Of a stretch of DNA of 64,000 nt, positions 34,715 through 43,874 are shown one piece after another. The stretch is from an uncultured Spirochaetales bacterium (lineage in GTDB: Bacteria > Spirochaetota > Spirochaetia > Sphaerochaetales > Sphaerochaetaceae): NCBI GenBank assembly GCA_944393005.1, contig CALXYO010000001.1, positions 186,001 to 250,000 on the forward strand, read 5' to 3'. The notes beneath the pieces were generated by a model. The model worked only from the letters and a program-made list of their open reading frames with translations. It did no database searches and had not been told where the DNA came from. The number at the start of each line of letters is the position of its first letter. The stretch's first letter is position 1. The position numbers and the translations under genes are program-made.

Positions 34715-35488
34715 CTACTTCCACGGGAATATCATGTTCTTGAAGGATCTGGGACCGACCTTCTCCTCTTCGTCAAAGAGAATGTCCGTCCAGGGAAGAT
34801 GTTTCCTGTCCGCATCAGGATTCTCCTCAAGGTAATCATACTTCATCATCAGAAGGCGTACAGCATCATGAGAAGCAAGATTCATGCCCGCAGCACCCGG
34901 AATGAGGCCGACGGTGAAGAGCGTCAGAGCCACACACACGATATTGTAAAGCAGGAAGAAAATGCTGAAACCCATGTTGTCGCCTATTATGATGAAGCAT
35001 TTCTTCAGTGTCTTGAGCGGTCTGTCACCCGGAAGATATGAGGAGAGAGCGAAGTAATAAGGCAGAGCCATGACACTGAAGATCACAAGCCAGATGAGAA
35101 TCACGGAAATAACAGCACCGATTATGCCGAAATTCCCCATGTAGAAAGGTATTATGAAGAGCGTGAGAAGAGCGAGCACCACATAGATGAGGAACATCAG
35201 CAGAGAATGCCTGAAATAACGGCTGAAGCCAGACTTCAGATCATTCCATGTATCTCTTCTGTAATCAGAATAGCCGTATGCCACATTGCTCACGGCACCG
35301 GAAAAGACCGCAGTGACGAAAAGAAGTGCCAGTATGGCAAGGAAGAACGGCAGAGGGCCGTACTCGACAAGCGCGAAAGACGAGACAAAAAGAAAGAATA
35401 TTGCTATGTAGACAATATTCAGAAGAACCATGCCGATGAGATTATCCCAGCCGTCAAAAAAAGCCTTTTTTACGAAAAATCCTTTCAT
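34715..35488 (-). CDS. Multi-helix membrane protein, DUF624/YesL-like at most
   Basis: 257 residues from the ATG at 35488 (MKGFFVKKAFFDGWDN). Six hydrophobic helices are arranged in three pairs, with a cytoplasmic polar loop (YSDYRRDTWNDLKSGFSRYF) that recalls YesL/DUF624 proteins. The C-terminus is acidic (DILFDEEEKVGPR). I do not assign a function. Upstream in-frame ATGs (35530, 35551) have no ribosome site. TACATT lies 7 bases before 35488, so the message may be leaderless. Confidence 0.6.
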   Translation of the reverse strand: MKGFFVKKAFFDGWDNLIGMVLLNIVYIAIFFLFVSSFALVEYGPLPFFLAILALLFVTAVFSGAVSNVAYGYSDYRRDTWNDLKSGFSRYFRHSLLMFLIYVVLALLTLFIIPFYMGNFGIIGAVISVILIWLVIFSVMALPYYFALSSYLPGDRPLKTLKKCFIIIGDNMGFSIFFLLYNIVCVALTLFTVGLIPGAAGMNLASHDAVRLLMMKYDYLEENPDADRKHLPWTDILFDEEEKVGPRSFKNMIFPWK

Positions 35489-35495
35489 ATATATG

Positions 35496-35501
35496 AATGT
35501 A
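35496..35501 (-). promoter_or_regulatory. -10-like element placed for a leaderless start
   Basis: TACATT on the minus strand ends 7 bases before the ATG at 35488, with no Shine-Dalgarno between. Confidence 0.35.
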
Positions 35502-35658
35502 CAAAACCCGGCTTCATTGTTCAAGGTCATGTTCACGGAATATTCTTTCATGTTTTTCTAAAATTTTTGCATAAATATTTAAAAACCACTTGTATATTTT
35601 CCTTTTATATGCATAATCATGAATACATTCTAAAAAAACAATGGAGAAAAAAAATAAA

Positions 35659-36894
35659 ATGGCTAAAGAGAAAATCATTCTTGCATATTCCGGTGGTCTG
35701 GATACCTCAGTCATCCTCAAGTGGCTTGCAAACAAGGGTTTTGATGTCATTGCATATGTCGCGGACGTTGGACAGAAGGAAGACTTCAAGGCTGTTGAAG
35801 AAAAGGCTTACGCAACAGGTGCAAGCAAGGTTTACATAGAAGATCTGAAAAAGGAGCTCGTGACAGACTATATCTTCCCCTGCCTCAAGGCAAACACGAT
35901 CTATGAAGGCACATACATGCTGGGAACATCCATCGCCCGCCCCATCATCGCAAAGCGCCATATCGAAATCGCAAAGAAGGAAGGCACAAAGTATGTTGCA
36001 CATGGTGCGACCGGTAAAGGCAACGACCAGGTCAGATTCGAGTTCGGCTACTACATGAACATGAGCGATGTCAAGATCATCTCACCATGGAAGGATCCCG
36101 AGTGGCTCAGTCAGTTTGAAGGCAGAAGCGACATGCTTGCATATGCAGAGAAGTACAACATCCCTGTAAAGGCAAGCCTCAAGAAGCCTTACAGCGAGGA
36201 TGAGAACCTCATCCACATCTCTCATGAGGCCGGAATCCTTGAGGACCCATCAAAAAGATGCCCTGAGGACGTATACTCCCTCACGGTTTCCCCTCATGAA
36301 GCACCGGAGGAAGAGACTGTCCTTGAAATTGAATTCGTTGCAGGTATCCCTGTGAAGGTGACCAATGCCGGCACAGGTGAATCTGTCACAGACCCTCTTG
36401 AGATGATTCTCTATCTCAACAAGATGGGACACGACAATGCAATCGGACGTGTCGACATGGTTGAGAACAGATTCATCGGAATCAAGTCCCGCGGTGTGTA
36501 TGAGACTCCGGGCTGTGAGATTCTCTGGAAGGCACACCACAACCTTGAAGGACTGTGCATGGACAAAGAGGCAATGCACCTGAGAGACATGCTCTCACCG
36601 AAGTATGCCGAGCTGATCTACAACGGCTACTGGGGTGCACCGGAATTCAACATGCTCACCGCCCTCTTCGATGAAAGCCAGAAGTATGTCACTGGAAAGG
36701 CAACCGTAGCCCTTTACAAAGGCAATGTCATCAACGCAGGCATCACTTCTCCTCTTTCCCTCTACAACGAGGATCTGGGTTCGATGGACAAGGCCGGCGG
36801 TTATCATCCGGTTGACTGCAAGGGTTTCATCAACATCAATGCAATCCGCCTCATGGCCAATGCGGAAAGAGAGGCAAAGGCAAAGACTCTCTGA
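35659..36894 (+). CDS. argG: Argininosuccinate synthase
   Basis: 411 residues. It joins citrulline and aspartate with ATP to form argininosuccinate in arginine synthesis. The ATP-PPase loop is [11 protein letters not shown]. Other family blocks are [13 protein letters not shown], the citrulline/aspartate-binding segment around [12 protein letters not shown], and [11 protein letters not shown]. The start at 35659 ([13 protein letters not shown]) matches the family; an in-frame ATG at 35641 adds six Lys/Asn-rich residues. No close Shine-Dalgarno is seen (GGAG lies 13 bases before 35659). No other arginine gene is nearby. A terminator follows. Confidence 0.95.
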   Translation: MAKEKIILAYSGGLDTSVILKWLANKGFDVIAYVADVGQKEDFKAVEEKAYATGASKVYIEDLKKELVTDYIFPCLKANTIYEGTYMLGTSIARPIIAKRHIEIAKKEGTKYVAHGATGKGNDQVRFEFGYYMNMSDVKIISPWKDPEWLSQFEGRSDMLAYAEKYNIPVKASLKKPYSEDENLIHISHEAGILEDPSKRCPEDVYSLTVSPHEAPEEETVLEIEFVAGIPVKVTNAGTGESVTDPLEMILYLNKMGHDNAIGRVDMVENRFIGIKSRGVYETPGCEILWKAHHNLEGLCMDKEAMHLRDMLSPKYAELIYNGYWGAPEFNMLTALFDESQKYVTGKATVALYKGNVINAGITSPLSLYNEDLGSMDKAGGYHPVDCKGFININAIRLMANAEREAKAKTL

Positions 36895-36936
36895 TCAGAA
36901 TTCAGATAAAACTAAAGCTGAAATAAGTTTATGCAA

Positions 36937-36966
36937 AGACGCTGCCCATAACCGGCAGCGTCTCTT
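36937..36966 (+). terminator. argG terminator
   Basis: AGACGCTGCC (36937-36946) pairs perfectly with GGCAGCGTCT (36954-36963) over a 7-base loop. CTTCATTATTC follows. Confidence 0.7.
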
Positions 36967-37020
36967 CATTATTCACTCCTGTGAGTGTCTTTCATTCTCT
37001 GTAATTACCGAACACAAAGT

Positions 37021-37684
37021 AATCAGACATTGTCTCCGTCGCCGAGAAGTCCACGATATCATAGACATCGCTGCTGCATACGGCGACCTCGTACAGGTTC
37101 AGGCTGCCCTCGCACCGAAACTCACGGGAAAAGTCACTGTTGAAGATCCTGATTCCAAAGAAGAAAAAAGTGGATGGCATCATATACAGAGGTGATTTCA
37201 CGGCATCCGTACTTGTGACACAGGTTGATGGTATCGCAGTTTCTGTAGACTATGTCCTCAACGGTGAAGATGCTCAGGATGACGGTATCTTCGGTGCCGC
37301 TGCCGATATCAATATCGGAGAGCTGCTGGGAACAGAGACTTCTCAGCCGGTGTTTCCGTTGCAGACAGATACAATTTCGAGAAAGGCAATGATTTCGCAG
37401 TCACGGTATACGGCGGCATTGATCTCATCGAAGTCGCTGTTGAATACGCATACACAAAGGATGAAGCTCACTCACTGTATGCAGGTGTCGGCCTGAATCT
37501 CATCGAGAATCTCGGAATCGGTCTCTACACAGGTGCTGATGATGTCACTGATTATGAGAACACATATTATGTCGGAACGGATCTTTCCTACACATGCTCC
37601 AACATCACTTTCGGCCTCGGCCTTGAGTATGCTGAAGCAGCAGCCGGATTCAACATCGTTCCTTACGTATCAGTCGCATGGTAA
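37021..37684 (+). pseudogene. Broken beta-barrel outer-membrane protein gene
   Basis: Coding sense survives in pieces in different frames. They are a segment around IVSVAEKSTIS (about 37030), AAAYGDLVQVQAALAPKLTG (about 37070-37160), YRGDFTASVLVTQVDG and GIFGAAADINIGELLG (about 37180-37330), and then FSAGVSVADRYNF through to the terminal PYVSVAW before TAA (37335-37684). At least two frameshifts lie between them, near the A-run at 37165 and near 37335, and a third is likely near 37060. The alternating strands and final aromatic residue are typical of a spirochaete outer-membrane barrel. No signal peptide or start remains, so the 5' part is deleted. Confidence 0.75.
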
Positions 37685-37729
37685 GTATGATTACGTCATC
37701 ATAATTCCTGTTGATTAATAATCTTTTCT

Positions 37730-37770
37730 GTGGCAGCGGACGGTTTCTCCCCACTGCCGCTTTTCTTATT
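37730..37770 (+). terminator. Terminator behind the outer-membrane-protein pseudogene
   Basis: GTGGCAG (37730-37736) pairs with CTGCCGC (37754-37760), with one T:G pair. TTTTCTTATT follows. It was probably the terminator of the intact gene. Confidence 0.6.
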
Positions 37771-37795
37771 CCGAACTCTCTGATGAAAAATGATA

Positions 37796-37801
37796 TATAA
37801 T
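37796..37801 (+). promoter_or_regulatory. -10 element placed for a leaderless start
   Basis: A perfect TATAAT ends 6 bases before the ATG at 37808. No Shine-Dalgarno lies between. Confidence 0.5.
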
Positions 37802-37807
37802 GAAATC

Positions 37808-38365
37808 ATGCAGGCATTCAGTGAAGATATCATGACGGAAAGGCTGAGTCTCAGCCGTATCCGGGAAAGCGACAGGACACACATCGCCCCCATACTGCAG
37901 AATGCAGATGTGATGTATGCATGGGGACATGCCTTCAGCGACGATGAGGTTGACAGATGGATTGCAAATCAGATCAGACGCTACAGGGAAGAAGACGGAC
38001 TGGGTCTTCTTGCCGTGAGACTGAGGAAAGACGGAAGCTTCATCGGACAGTGCGGTCTGACTTATCAGATGGTGGGAGACAAAAAGGTCGTTGAGGCAGG
38101 CTATGTCTTTTCAGACAAATCATGGCACAAAGGCTACGCAAGCGAAGCTGCACAGGCTGTTGTGGACTACGGCTTCAGAAAACTGTCTCTGCCTGAGATA
38201 TGGGCAATTATAAAAGAAGACAACTTTGCCAGCATGAAAGTGGCTGAAAGACTCGGCATGAAGCCTTGTGACAGGATTGACAAAGTGTACAAAGGAAGGA
38301 CCATGCCTCATATATGTTACAGAATTACAAAGGAAAAATGGGAAAAACCCGATGCTGAATCATGA
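37808..38365 (+). CDS. GNAT acetyltransferase, RimJ/RimL-like
   Basis: 185 residues beginning MQAFSEDIMTERLSLSRIRE, with the TERLxLR-type opening of the RimJ/RimL/Acetyltransf_3 group. The acetyl-CoA region is around SWHKGYASEAAQAVVDYGF, followed by DNFASMKVAERLGM. Relatives acetylate ribosomal proteins or small amines; the substrate is unknown. The start at 37808 is favoured over 37790, which lies before the -10 element. It converges with a DUF5655-like gene, overlapping by 6 bp. Confidence 0.82.
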   Translation: MQAFSEDIMTERLSLSRIRESDRTHIAPILQNADVMYAWGHAFSDDEVDRWIANQIRRYREEDGLGLLAVRLRKDGSFIGQCGLTYQMVGDKKVVEAGYVFSDKSWHKGYASEAAQAVVDYGFRKLSLPEIWAIIKEDNFASMKVAERLGMKPCDRIDKVYKGRTMPHICYRITKEKWEKPDAES

Positions 38366-38728
38366 AACTGCATCAGCGGCCTCATTGATCCATACCATGA
38401 GCTCATCATCGATATCACACAGATTCCTTACAAGTACATGATGGGTGAAGCGTCCCGGAGAGGGATTGCTGCACACACATCTTTCATTACCATTCATGTA
38501 CGGAAGGGAAAATGTCACAGTGATGAAAACATCTCCCCTTTCCGCTTTCCTTTTCACAGGAAGGAATGACACGCATGCAAACATTCTGGAAAGGAAAAAC
38601 GATATCTGTGTTTTTGAAACCTTCACCCGTGATTCAGGTACATCATGCATCAGTCTTTTCCTGAAAGATTCATACAGCATGAAGGCCTCTGCCCTGCCAG
38701 CAAAGAACAGCTTCTCTTCTTCATTCAT
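38360..38728 (-). CDS. DUF5655-like small protein
   Basis: 122 residues. The layout matches small DUF5655-type proteins that often accompany DNA-binding or stress genes. A central strand region (KVSKTQISFFLSRMFACVSF) precedes a His-rich GRFTHHVLV segment and a terminal DIDDELMVWINEAADA helix. No catalytic motif is evident and the function is unknown. There is no Shine-Dalgarno; an extended -10 (TGT-TACAAT) lies 6 bases before the ATG. Confidence 0.65.
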   Translation of the reverse strand: MNEEEKLFFAGRAEAFMLYESFRKRLMHDVPESRVKVSKTQISFFLSRMFACVSFLPVKRKAERGDVFITVTFSLPYMNGNERCVCSNPSPGRFTHHVLVRNLCDIDDELMVWINEAADAVS

Positions 38729-38734
38729 GATATT

Positions 38735-38743
38735 ATTGTAACA
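38735..38743 (-). promoter_or_regulatory. Extended -10 element placed for a leaderless start
   Basis: On the minus strand TGT precedes TACAAT, an extended -10. It ends 6 bases before the ATG at 38728. Confidence 0.5.
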
Positions 38744-38765
38744 TTTTTGATGTTATTTATGTACA

Positions 38766-38839
38766 GTAAAATTTAACTACAAATATTTCATTAAAACCAC
38801 AAATTTTACTTGCGAGTGCTATATGCACGGATTTAGAAT
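38766..38839 (+). promoter_or_regulatory. gntP promoter with two candidate operator dyads
   Basis: TTGCGA (38810-38815), an 18-base spacer and TAGAAT (38834-38839) form the promoter. A dyad GTGC-TATAT-GCAC fills 38816-38828, between -35 and -10, where a repressor would block polymerase. Further up, GTAAAATTT (38766-38774) and AAATTTTAC (38801-38809) form a second inverted repeat. Confidence 0.45.
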
Positions 38840-38878
38840 TATGTCAACAGAACAAACACTCTTCTAAGGAGGCAAAAA

Positions 38879-40252
38879 ATGTCAGGAATTGGTTTGATCA
38901 TTTCCTTCATCATCGCAATTATCGTGATGATTGTCGCAATCAGCAAGTTCAAGGTTCATCCGTTCATCGCGCTGATGGGCATTTCCCTTATTCTTGCCAT
39001 CGTCGTCGGTATCCCGCTTGCAAACATACCTAACATGATCGGAGCAGGCTTCTCGGGAACATTCAGCAGTATCGGTATCGTCATCATTCTCGGTGCCCTC
39101 ATCGGCACTATCCTCGAGAAGACCGGCGGTGCTCTAAAGCTTGCTGAAATGGTCGTACGCCTTGTCGGAAAGAAGCACCCAGACCTTGCAGTGGAGCTCA
39201 TGGGCTGGGTTGTTTCAATCCCTGTATTCTGTGATTCCGGCTTCGTTATCCTCGATCCGATCAGAGGTGCACTGCAGAAAAGAACAGGCTATTCATCAGT
39301 TGCACTCACCGTTGCTCTTTCAGCAGGTCTTTACACATCACACGTATTCATCCCGCCAACACCTGGTCCGATCGCAGCCGCAAGCTCACTGGGAGTCGGC
39401 GACCATCTTCTCATGGTAATGGGTATCGGCGCCCTTGTTTCGATTCCGTGTCTCATCGCAGCATACTTCTATGCAAACTATATCGGAAAGAGAGTCAAGA
39501 CAGTTGAAGACAAGAATGACGTAAGTGCAGAAGAATACGAAAAGCTCCTCAAGAGCTTCGGCAAGCTTCCAAACGGCTTCATGGCTCTTGCCCCGATCAT
39601 CATCCCGATCATCTGCATGGCCCTCGGTTCAATTTCATCAATGGCCGGATGGACAGGAGCCGCCGCAACATTCTTCACATTCATCGGTACACCTATCATC
39701 GCACTTGCGGTCGGTACTGTTTTCGGTGTCATCCTGCTTGCACAGAGAAAGCAGATGAAAGATTTCTACAGCATCTGTGACGAGACGCTCAAGACTGTAG
39801 GCCCAATCCTCTTCATCACAGCAGCCGGCGGCGTTCTGGGAAAGGTAATCTCAGAAGCTGGATTCGTGGAATACATGCAGCAGAATGCAGCAATCCTCTC
39901 CATAATCGGAATCTTCTTCCCGTTCATCGTATCAGCAATCCTCAAAACAGCTCAGGGATCATCAACAGTTGCCCTTACGACAACTGCAGGCATCATGGGC
40001 TCAATTGCTGATCCGGGTTCAATGATGACACTCCTCGGCCTTACAACTCCGCTCGCAGGCACACTCACAGTAATGGCTATCGCAGCCGGCGCAATGACTG
40101 TATCCCATGCAAACGACTCCTACTTCTGGGTTGTGACAAAATTCGGTCACATCGACATGCAGGACGGATACAAGACACAGTCTGCAGTAACTGGCATCAT
40201 GGGTGTTGTCGGAATGATTTTTGTGTTCATTCTCTCACTCTTCATGATCTGA
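38879..40252 (+). CDS. GntP-family gluconate/glycerate:H+ symporter
   Basis: 457 residues with about twelve helices. Family features are FKVHPFIALMG, VFCDSGFVIL, the SAGLYTSHVFIPPTPGPIAA segment, and the C-terminal TVSHANDSYFWVV. GntP proteins import sugar acids with protons. AAGGAGG lies at good spacing before the ATG. The partner gene 10 bp downstream is glycerate kinase, so glycerate is the most economical substrate; gluconate and related hydroxy acids remain possible. Confidence 0.9.
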   Translation: MSGIGLIISFIIAIIVMIVAISKFKVHPFIALMGISLILAIVVGIPLANIPNMIGAGFSGTFSSIGIVIILGALIGTILEKTGGALKLAEMVVRLVGKKHPDLAVELMGWVVSIPVFCDSGFVILDPIRGALQKRTGYSSVALTVALSAGLYTSHVFIPPTPGPIAAASSLGVGDHLLMVMGIGALVSIPCLIAAYFYANYIGKRVKTVEDKNDVSAEEYEKLLKSFGKLPNGFMALAPIIIPIICMALGSISSMAGWTGAAATFFTFIGTPIIALAVGTVFGVILLAQRKQMKDFYSICDETLKTVGPILFITAAGGVLGKVISEAGFVEYMQQNAAILSIIGIFFPFIVSAILKTAQGSSTVALTTTAGIMGSIADPGSMMTLLGLTTPLAGTLTVMAIAAGAMTVSHANDSYFWVVTKFGHIDMQDGYKTQSAVTGIMGVVGMIFVFILSLFMI

Positions 40253-40262
40253 GTCAGGGCCT

Positions 40263-41396
40263 ATGAAAAAAGTTGTTTTGATTCCTGATTCGTTCAAGGG
40301 AACGATGTCCAGCAGCCAGATAATAGAGACAATGAAGGAACGAATCCTTCACTATCATCCGGACTGCCAGGTGGTCAGTGTTCCTGTTGCTGACGGAGGG
40401 GAAGGAAGCGTTGACTCCTTCCTCACCGCCTTGGGCGGAGAAAAGATAAGAATAAAGACAAGAGGCTCCTGGGGCGAGGAAATCGACAGCTTCTACGGAA
40501 TGCTGCCTGATGGCACCGCAGTCATCGAAATGGCTGCAAGTGCCGGCCTCCCACAGGTCGGGGACAGGAAGGATCCGTCAAAAACCACGACTTTCGGTGT
40601 CGGAGAACTTATTCTGGATGCCGCAAGAAAGGGAGCTAAGCGTCTTGTCATCGGACTTGGAGGCAGCTCCACAAACGATGCGGGCTGCGGAGCCGCAGCC
40701 GCATGCGGTGTCACCTTCCTCAACAAGGAAGGAAAGAGATTCACCCCGGTAGGCGGAACGCTTGACGAAATCACGCATATCGACGTGTCCACGATGGATC
40801 CTGCAGTCAGGGCACTTCCCATCACGGCAATGTGTGATATAGACAACCCGTTCTACGGTCCCAGCGGGGCAGCAGCCGTTTACGGCCCACAGAAAGGTGC
40901 GGATGAGGCCATGGTCGCATCACTTGATGCAAAAATGGTGTATCTTGCCGGCCTTATAAAGAAGGAGCTGGGAGATGATCTCCAATCTCTTCCTGGAAGC
41001 GGAGCCGCAGGCGGAATGGGCGGCGGCATGAAGGCTTTCTTCTCAGCCCGCCTCCAGATGGGAATCGAGACGGTTCTTGAAGTCACAGGATTCGACTCTC
41101 TTGCATCAGGTGCCGACATGATCTTTACAGGCGAAGGAAAGATCGACGGCCAGTCGCTGAGAGGAAAAGTCGTCATCGGTGTTGCAAGAAAGGCAAAGAA
41201 GCTCGGTGTTCCCGTAATCGCACTCGTCGGTGATATCGCGGATGGTATCGAAGCGGCGTACGATGAAGGTGTCACAGGCATCTTCTCCATAAACAGGGTG
41301 GCTGTTCCCTATAAGGAAGCACGCCTGAGAGCCCAAAGCGACCTTTCGCTTACAATGGACAACATACTGCGCTTCATGAAAAGCATGAAGCTCTGA
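40263..41396 (+). CDS. Glycerate kinase (GlxK/GarK type)
   Basis: 377 residues of the glycerate kinase I family. It has PDSFKGTMSSSQ near the start, VADGGEGSVDSFL, GLGGSSTNDAGCG, and the late TGEGKIDGQSLRGK. It phosphorylates D-glycerate to 2-phosphoglycerate, feeding glycolysis. It is co-transcribed with the GntP transporter. The same step ends galactarate/glucarate degradation, which links it loosely to the UxaA-type cluster 20 kb away (inference). Confidence 0.93.
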   Translation: MKKVVLIPDSFKGTMSSSQIIETMKERILHYHPDCQVVSVPVADGGEGSVDSFLTALGGEKIRIKTRGSWGEEIDSFYGMLPDGTAVIEMAASAGLPQVGDRKDPSKTTTFGVGELILDAARKGAKRLVIGLGGSSTNDAGCGAAAACGVTFLNKEGKRFTPVGGTLDEITHIDVSTMDPAVRALPITAMCDIDNPFYGPSGAAAVYGPQKGADEAMVASLDAKMVYLAGLIKKELGDDLQSLPGSGAAGGMGGGMKAFFSARLQMGIETVLEVTGFDSLASGADMIFTGEGKIDGQSLRGKVVIGVARKAKKLGVPVIALVGDIADGIEAAYDEGVTGIFSINRVAVPYKEARLRAQSDLSLTMDNILRFMKSMKL

Positions 41397-41400
41397 TTCA

Positions 41401-41439
41401 ATGGCCGCATCAGATTGTCCGGTGCGGCCTGTTTTTTTC
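41401..41439 (+). terminator. Terminator of the gntP-glycerate kinase operon
   Basis: GGCCGCA (41403-41409) pairs with TGCGGCC (41423-41429), then TGTTTTTTT. Confidence 0.85.
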
Positions 41440-41454
41440 ACACTCTTCCCTCTC

Positions 41455-41484
41455 TTGATCAAATTTCCCTTTTGTGTATATAGT
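41455..41484 (+). promoter_or_regulatory. Promoter of rpsB-tsf-frr
   Basis: TTGATC (41455-41460), an 18-base spacer, and TATAGT (41479-41484). The predicted start is near 41491, giving a leader of about 100 bases. Confidence 0.6.
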
Positions 41485-41490
41485 AAAGCC

Positions 41491-41577
41491 ACTGTGTTCG
41501 TAGAACATGGAATTTCCGGCCGGTTCATCCGGTACGAGACGTAGAGTAAGGGGTCATTCCTGAAAATGGGGATGACA
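41491..41577 (+). promoter_or_regulatory. Structured rpsB leader
   Basis: The leader holds several hairpins: GTTC/GAAC near 41495-41508, CCGG/CCGG near 41522-41532, and GTCAT(T)CC with GG(G)GATGAC near 41553-41576, just before the Shine-Dalgarno. S2 represses its own operon through the leader in several bacteria. That role is possible here but I do not recognise a conserved core. Confidence 0.35.
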
Positions 41578-41593
41578 AATCAGGAGAATTACT

Positions 41594-42451
41594 ATGGCAG
41601 TAGTAACAATGAAAAGCCTGTTGGAATCAGGCGTACACTTTGGACATCAAACAAAGAGATGGAATCCAAAGATGGCTCGTTTCATCTTCACAGAGAGAAA
41701 CGGTATTCACATCATCGACCTTCAGAAGACTTCAGCCTGCATCGTAGAGGCTTATGAAGCTGTAAGAGCACAGGTCAAGAACAACAAACAGATTTTATTT
41801 GTCGGCACAAAGAAGCAGGCACAGCAGACAATCGAGGCTGAAGCAAAAAGATGCGGCATGCCTTATGTCAACAACCGCTGGCTCGGCGGTATGCTCACAA
41901 ACTTCTCAACAATCAAGAAGAGCATTGCAAAGCTCAAGAAGATCGAGAAGATGGAAGCTGACGGAACATTTGAATCCCTCACAAAGAAAGAAGTCGCACT
42001 CCTCACAAAGGAGAAAGCAAAGCTTGAGAAGAACCTCGGCGGCATCAAGGATATGAAGGAGCTCCCGGGTGCACTCTTCATCATCGACACAAAGAAGGAA
42101 GCACTTGCAGTAGCAGAGGCCAAAAGACTCGGCATCCCTGTGATCGCTGTCGTTGACACAAACTGCGATCCTACAAACATCACATACCCTATTCCGGGCA
42201 ACGATGATGCAATCAGGGCTATCCAGCTTTTCGTCGAGATTTTCGCAAACGCTGTAATCGATGCAGACAACGAAGCCGGCATCCAGATCATCGAGTCACT
42301 TGATGATGAGGAAGAAGCAGTCAACAGCGCTCCTGTCGAGAACAAGGACGAGGAGATCAGCGAGGAAGACTACGCAAACTACAGCGGAGAGGAAGCAGCA
42401 CCTGCTGAGGAAGAAGCAGGCGAAGAAGAGGAAGACCTCTATACAAAGTAA
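41594..42451 (+). CDS. rpsB: 30S ribosomal protein S2
   Basis: 285 residues. It has the standard S2 core ([55 protein letters not shown]) of about 230 residues. A strongly acidic C-terminal tail of about 50 residues follows, rich in Glu and ending [14 protein letters not shown] precedes the ATG. S2 sits on the 30S head-platform junction. It is first gene of the rpsB-tsf-frr unit. Confidence 0.96.
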   Translation: MAVVTMKSLLESGVHFGHQTKRWNPKMARFIFTERNGIHIIDLQKTSACIVEAYEAVRAQVKNNKQILFVGTKKQAQQTIEAEAKRCGMPYVNNRWLGGMLTNFSTIKKSIAKLKKIEKMEADGTFESLTKKEVALLTKEKAKLEKNLGGIKDMKELPGALFIIDTKKEALAVAEAKRLGIPVIAVVDTNCDPTNITYPIPGNDDAIRAIQLFVEIFANAVIDADNEAGIQIIESLDDEEEAVNSAPVENKDEEISEEDYANYSGEEAAPAEEEAGEEEEDLYTK

Positions 42452-42461
42452 GGAGAAGATT

Positions 42462-43304
42462 ATGGCTATCACAGCAGCAGATGTAAAAAAGCTCCGCGAT
42501 ATCACAGGAGCTGGTATGATGGACTGCAAGAAGGCTCTTGCAGAAGCTGACGGCGATATGGCACAGGCTGAAAAGATCCTCAAGGAAATGGGTCTTGCAG
42601 CAGTTGCAAAGAGACAGGACAGAGCAACTGAGAACGGTCGTGTATTCACAAAGGTCGCAAACGGCAAGGCTGTTCTTCTCGAGCTCAGCTGCGAGACTGA
42701 CTTCGTTGCAAAGAACGACCAGTTCAAGGCTCTCGGTGAAAAAATGTGCGACGTTGTTCTTGAGAAGGGTTATACAGAACCCAACGATGAGCTCAAGAGC
42801 ATGGTTGACGGACTCATTGCGACAATCAAGGAGAACATGAACCTCAAGAGACTCTGTGTAATTGATGTTCCTGCAAACGGTTATGCAGCAACATACGTAC
42901 ACGGTGAAGGTGCTGTCGCAGTTGTTGTCGTCTTCACAAGCGACAATGCAGCAGCTTTCGAGAACGAGACAGTCAGGGAATTTACGCACGACTGTGCCCT
43001 CCATGTCGCAGCATTCAAGCCACAGTTCCTCAACACAGCAAGTGTTTCAAAGGAATATGAAGCTGAACAGCTTTCAATCTTCAAGGCTCAGGTTGCATCA
43101 ATGGACAAGCCGGAGAAGGTTCTCGAAGGTATCGTACGCGGCAAGCTCAACAAGCTTTACAGCGAAGTCTGCTTCCTCAACCAGCCGTTCGTAAAGGACG
43201 ACTCAATGTCTGTTGAGAAGAAGATGGCAGAAGTCGGCAAGGCTGCCGGTGCAAAGCTCGAGATCAGCGCTTACAAGTTCTTCCAGGCCGGTGTAGACGC
43301 CTAA
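42462..43304 (+). CDS. tsf: Elongation factor Ts
   Basis: 280 residues from the ATG at 42462 (MAITAADVKKLRDITGAGMM), preceded by AAGGAGA. It exchanges GDP for GTP on EF-Tu. The N-terminal UBA-like domain with the MDCKKALAEADGD motif, and the core with LSCETDFVAKN, are intact. It lies 10 bp behind rpsB, as in most bacteria. Confidence 0.96.
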   Translation: MAITAADVKKLRDITGAGMMDCKKALAEADGDMAQAEKILKEMGLAAVAKRQDRATENGRVFTKVANGKAVLLELSCETDFVAKNDQFKALGEKMCDVVLEKGYTEPNDELKSMVDGLIATIKENMNLKRLCVIDVPANGYAATYVHGEGAVAVVVVFTSDNAAAFENETVREFTHDCALHVAAFKPQFLNTASVSKEYEAEQLSIFKAQVASMDKPEKVLEGIVRGKLNKLYSEVCFLNQPFVKDDSMSVEKKMAEVGKAAGAKLEISAYKFFQAGVDA

Positions 43305-43316
43305 GGAGCAGAAGCC

Positions 43317-43871
43317 ATGCAGGACGTACTCAACAACTGCGAAAGCAGAATGAACAAGTGCATTTCTTCTCTTGAGGGCGAATACCTCTCAATGCGCACA
43401 GGCAAGGCTTCCACTGCCCTCTTTGACAAAATCAAGGTGGACTACTACGGAAGCGAGACACCGCTCAATCAGGTTGCCTCGATCTCAAGCCCGGAAGCAA
43501 GACTCATTGTCATCCAGCCATGGGACAAGAGTGTTCTTCCTGCTATCGAGAAGGCAATTCAGAAGAGCGAGCTCGGACTCAATCCGAACAATGACGGCAA
43601 ACTCATCCGTGTAAGCTTCCCACCTCTGACACAGGAGAGAAGAAAGGAGCTTGCGAAGAGCGCAAAGGCAAGTGCTGAAGGTGCCAGAGTTGCCATCAGG
43701 AATGTACGCCGCGACGCAATGGAGGAACTCAAGAAACTCCAGAAGAACGGCGACATCAGCGAAGATCAGCAGAAGGACGGAGAGAACAAAATCCAGAAAA
43801 TGACTGACAAGGCCATTGATCAGGTGGCTAAGGTCGCTGAAGCCAAAGAAAAAGAAATAATGGAAATCTGA
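43317..43871 (+). CDS. frr: Ribosome recycling factor
   Basis: 184 residues, the full two-domain RRF: NNCESRMNKCISSLEGEY at the start, RTGKAST, VIQPWDKS, and PPLTQERRKEL. With EF-G it splits post-termination ribosomes. It lies 12 bp after tsf and is followed at once by a terminator. Confidence 0.95.
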   Translation: MQDVLNNCESRMNKCISSLEGEYLSMRTGKASTALFDKIKVDYYGSETPLNQVASISSPEARLIVIQPWDKSVLPAIEKAIQKSELGLNPNNDGKLIRVSFPPLTQERRKELAKSAKASAEGARVAIRNVRRDAMEELKKLQKNGDISEDQQKDGENKIQKMTDKAIDQVAKVAEAKEKEIMEI

Positions 43872-43874
43872 TTT

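Noticed and set aside
35560-35640. ArgR box upstream of argG
   Set aside because: The sequence holds CATGAATA-C-ATTC and a TGTATAT/ATATGCA near-dyad, but neither fits the TGAAT-N4-ATTCA spacing of known ARG boxes.
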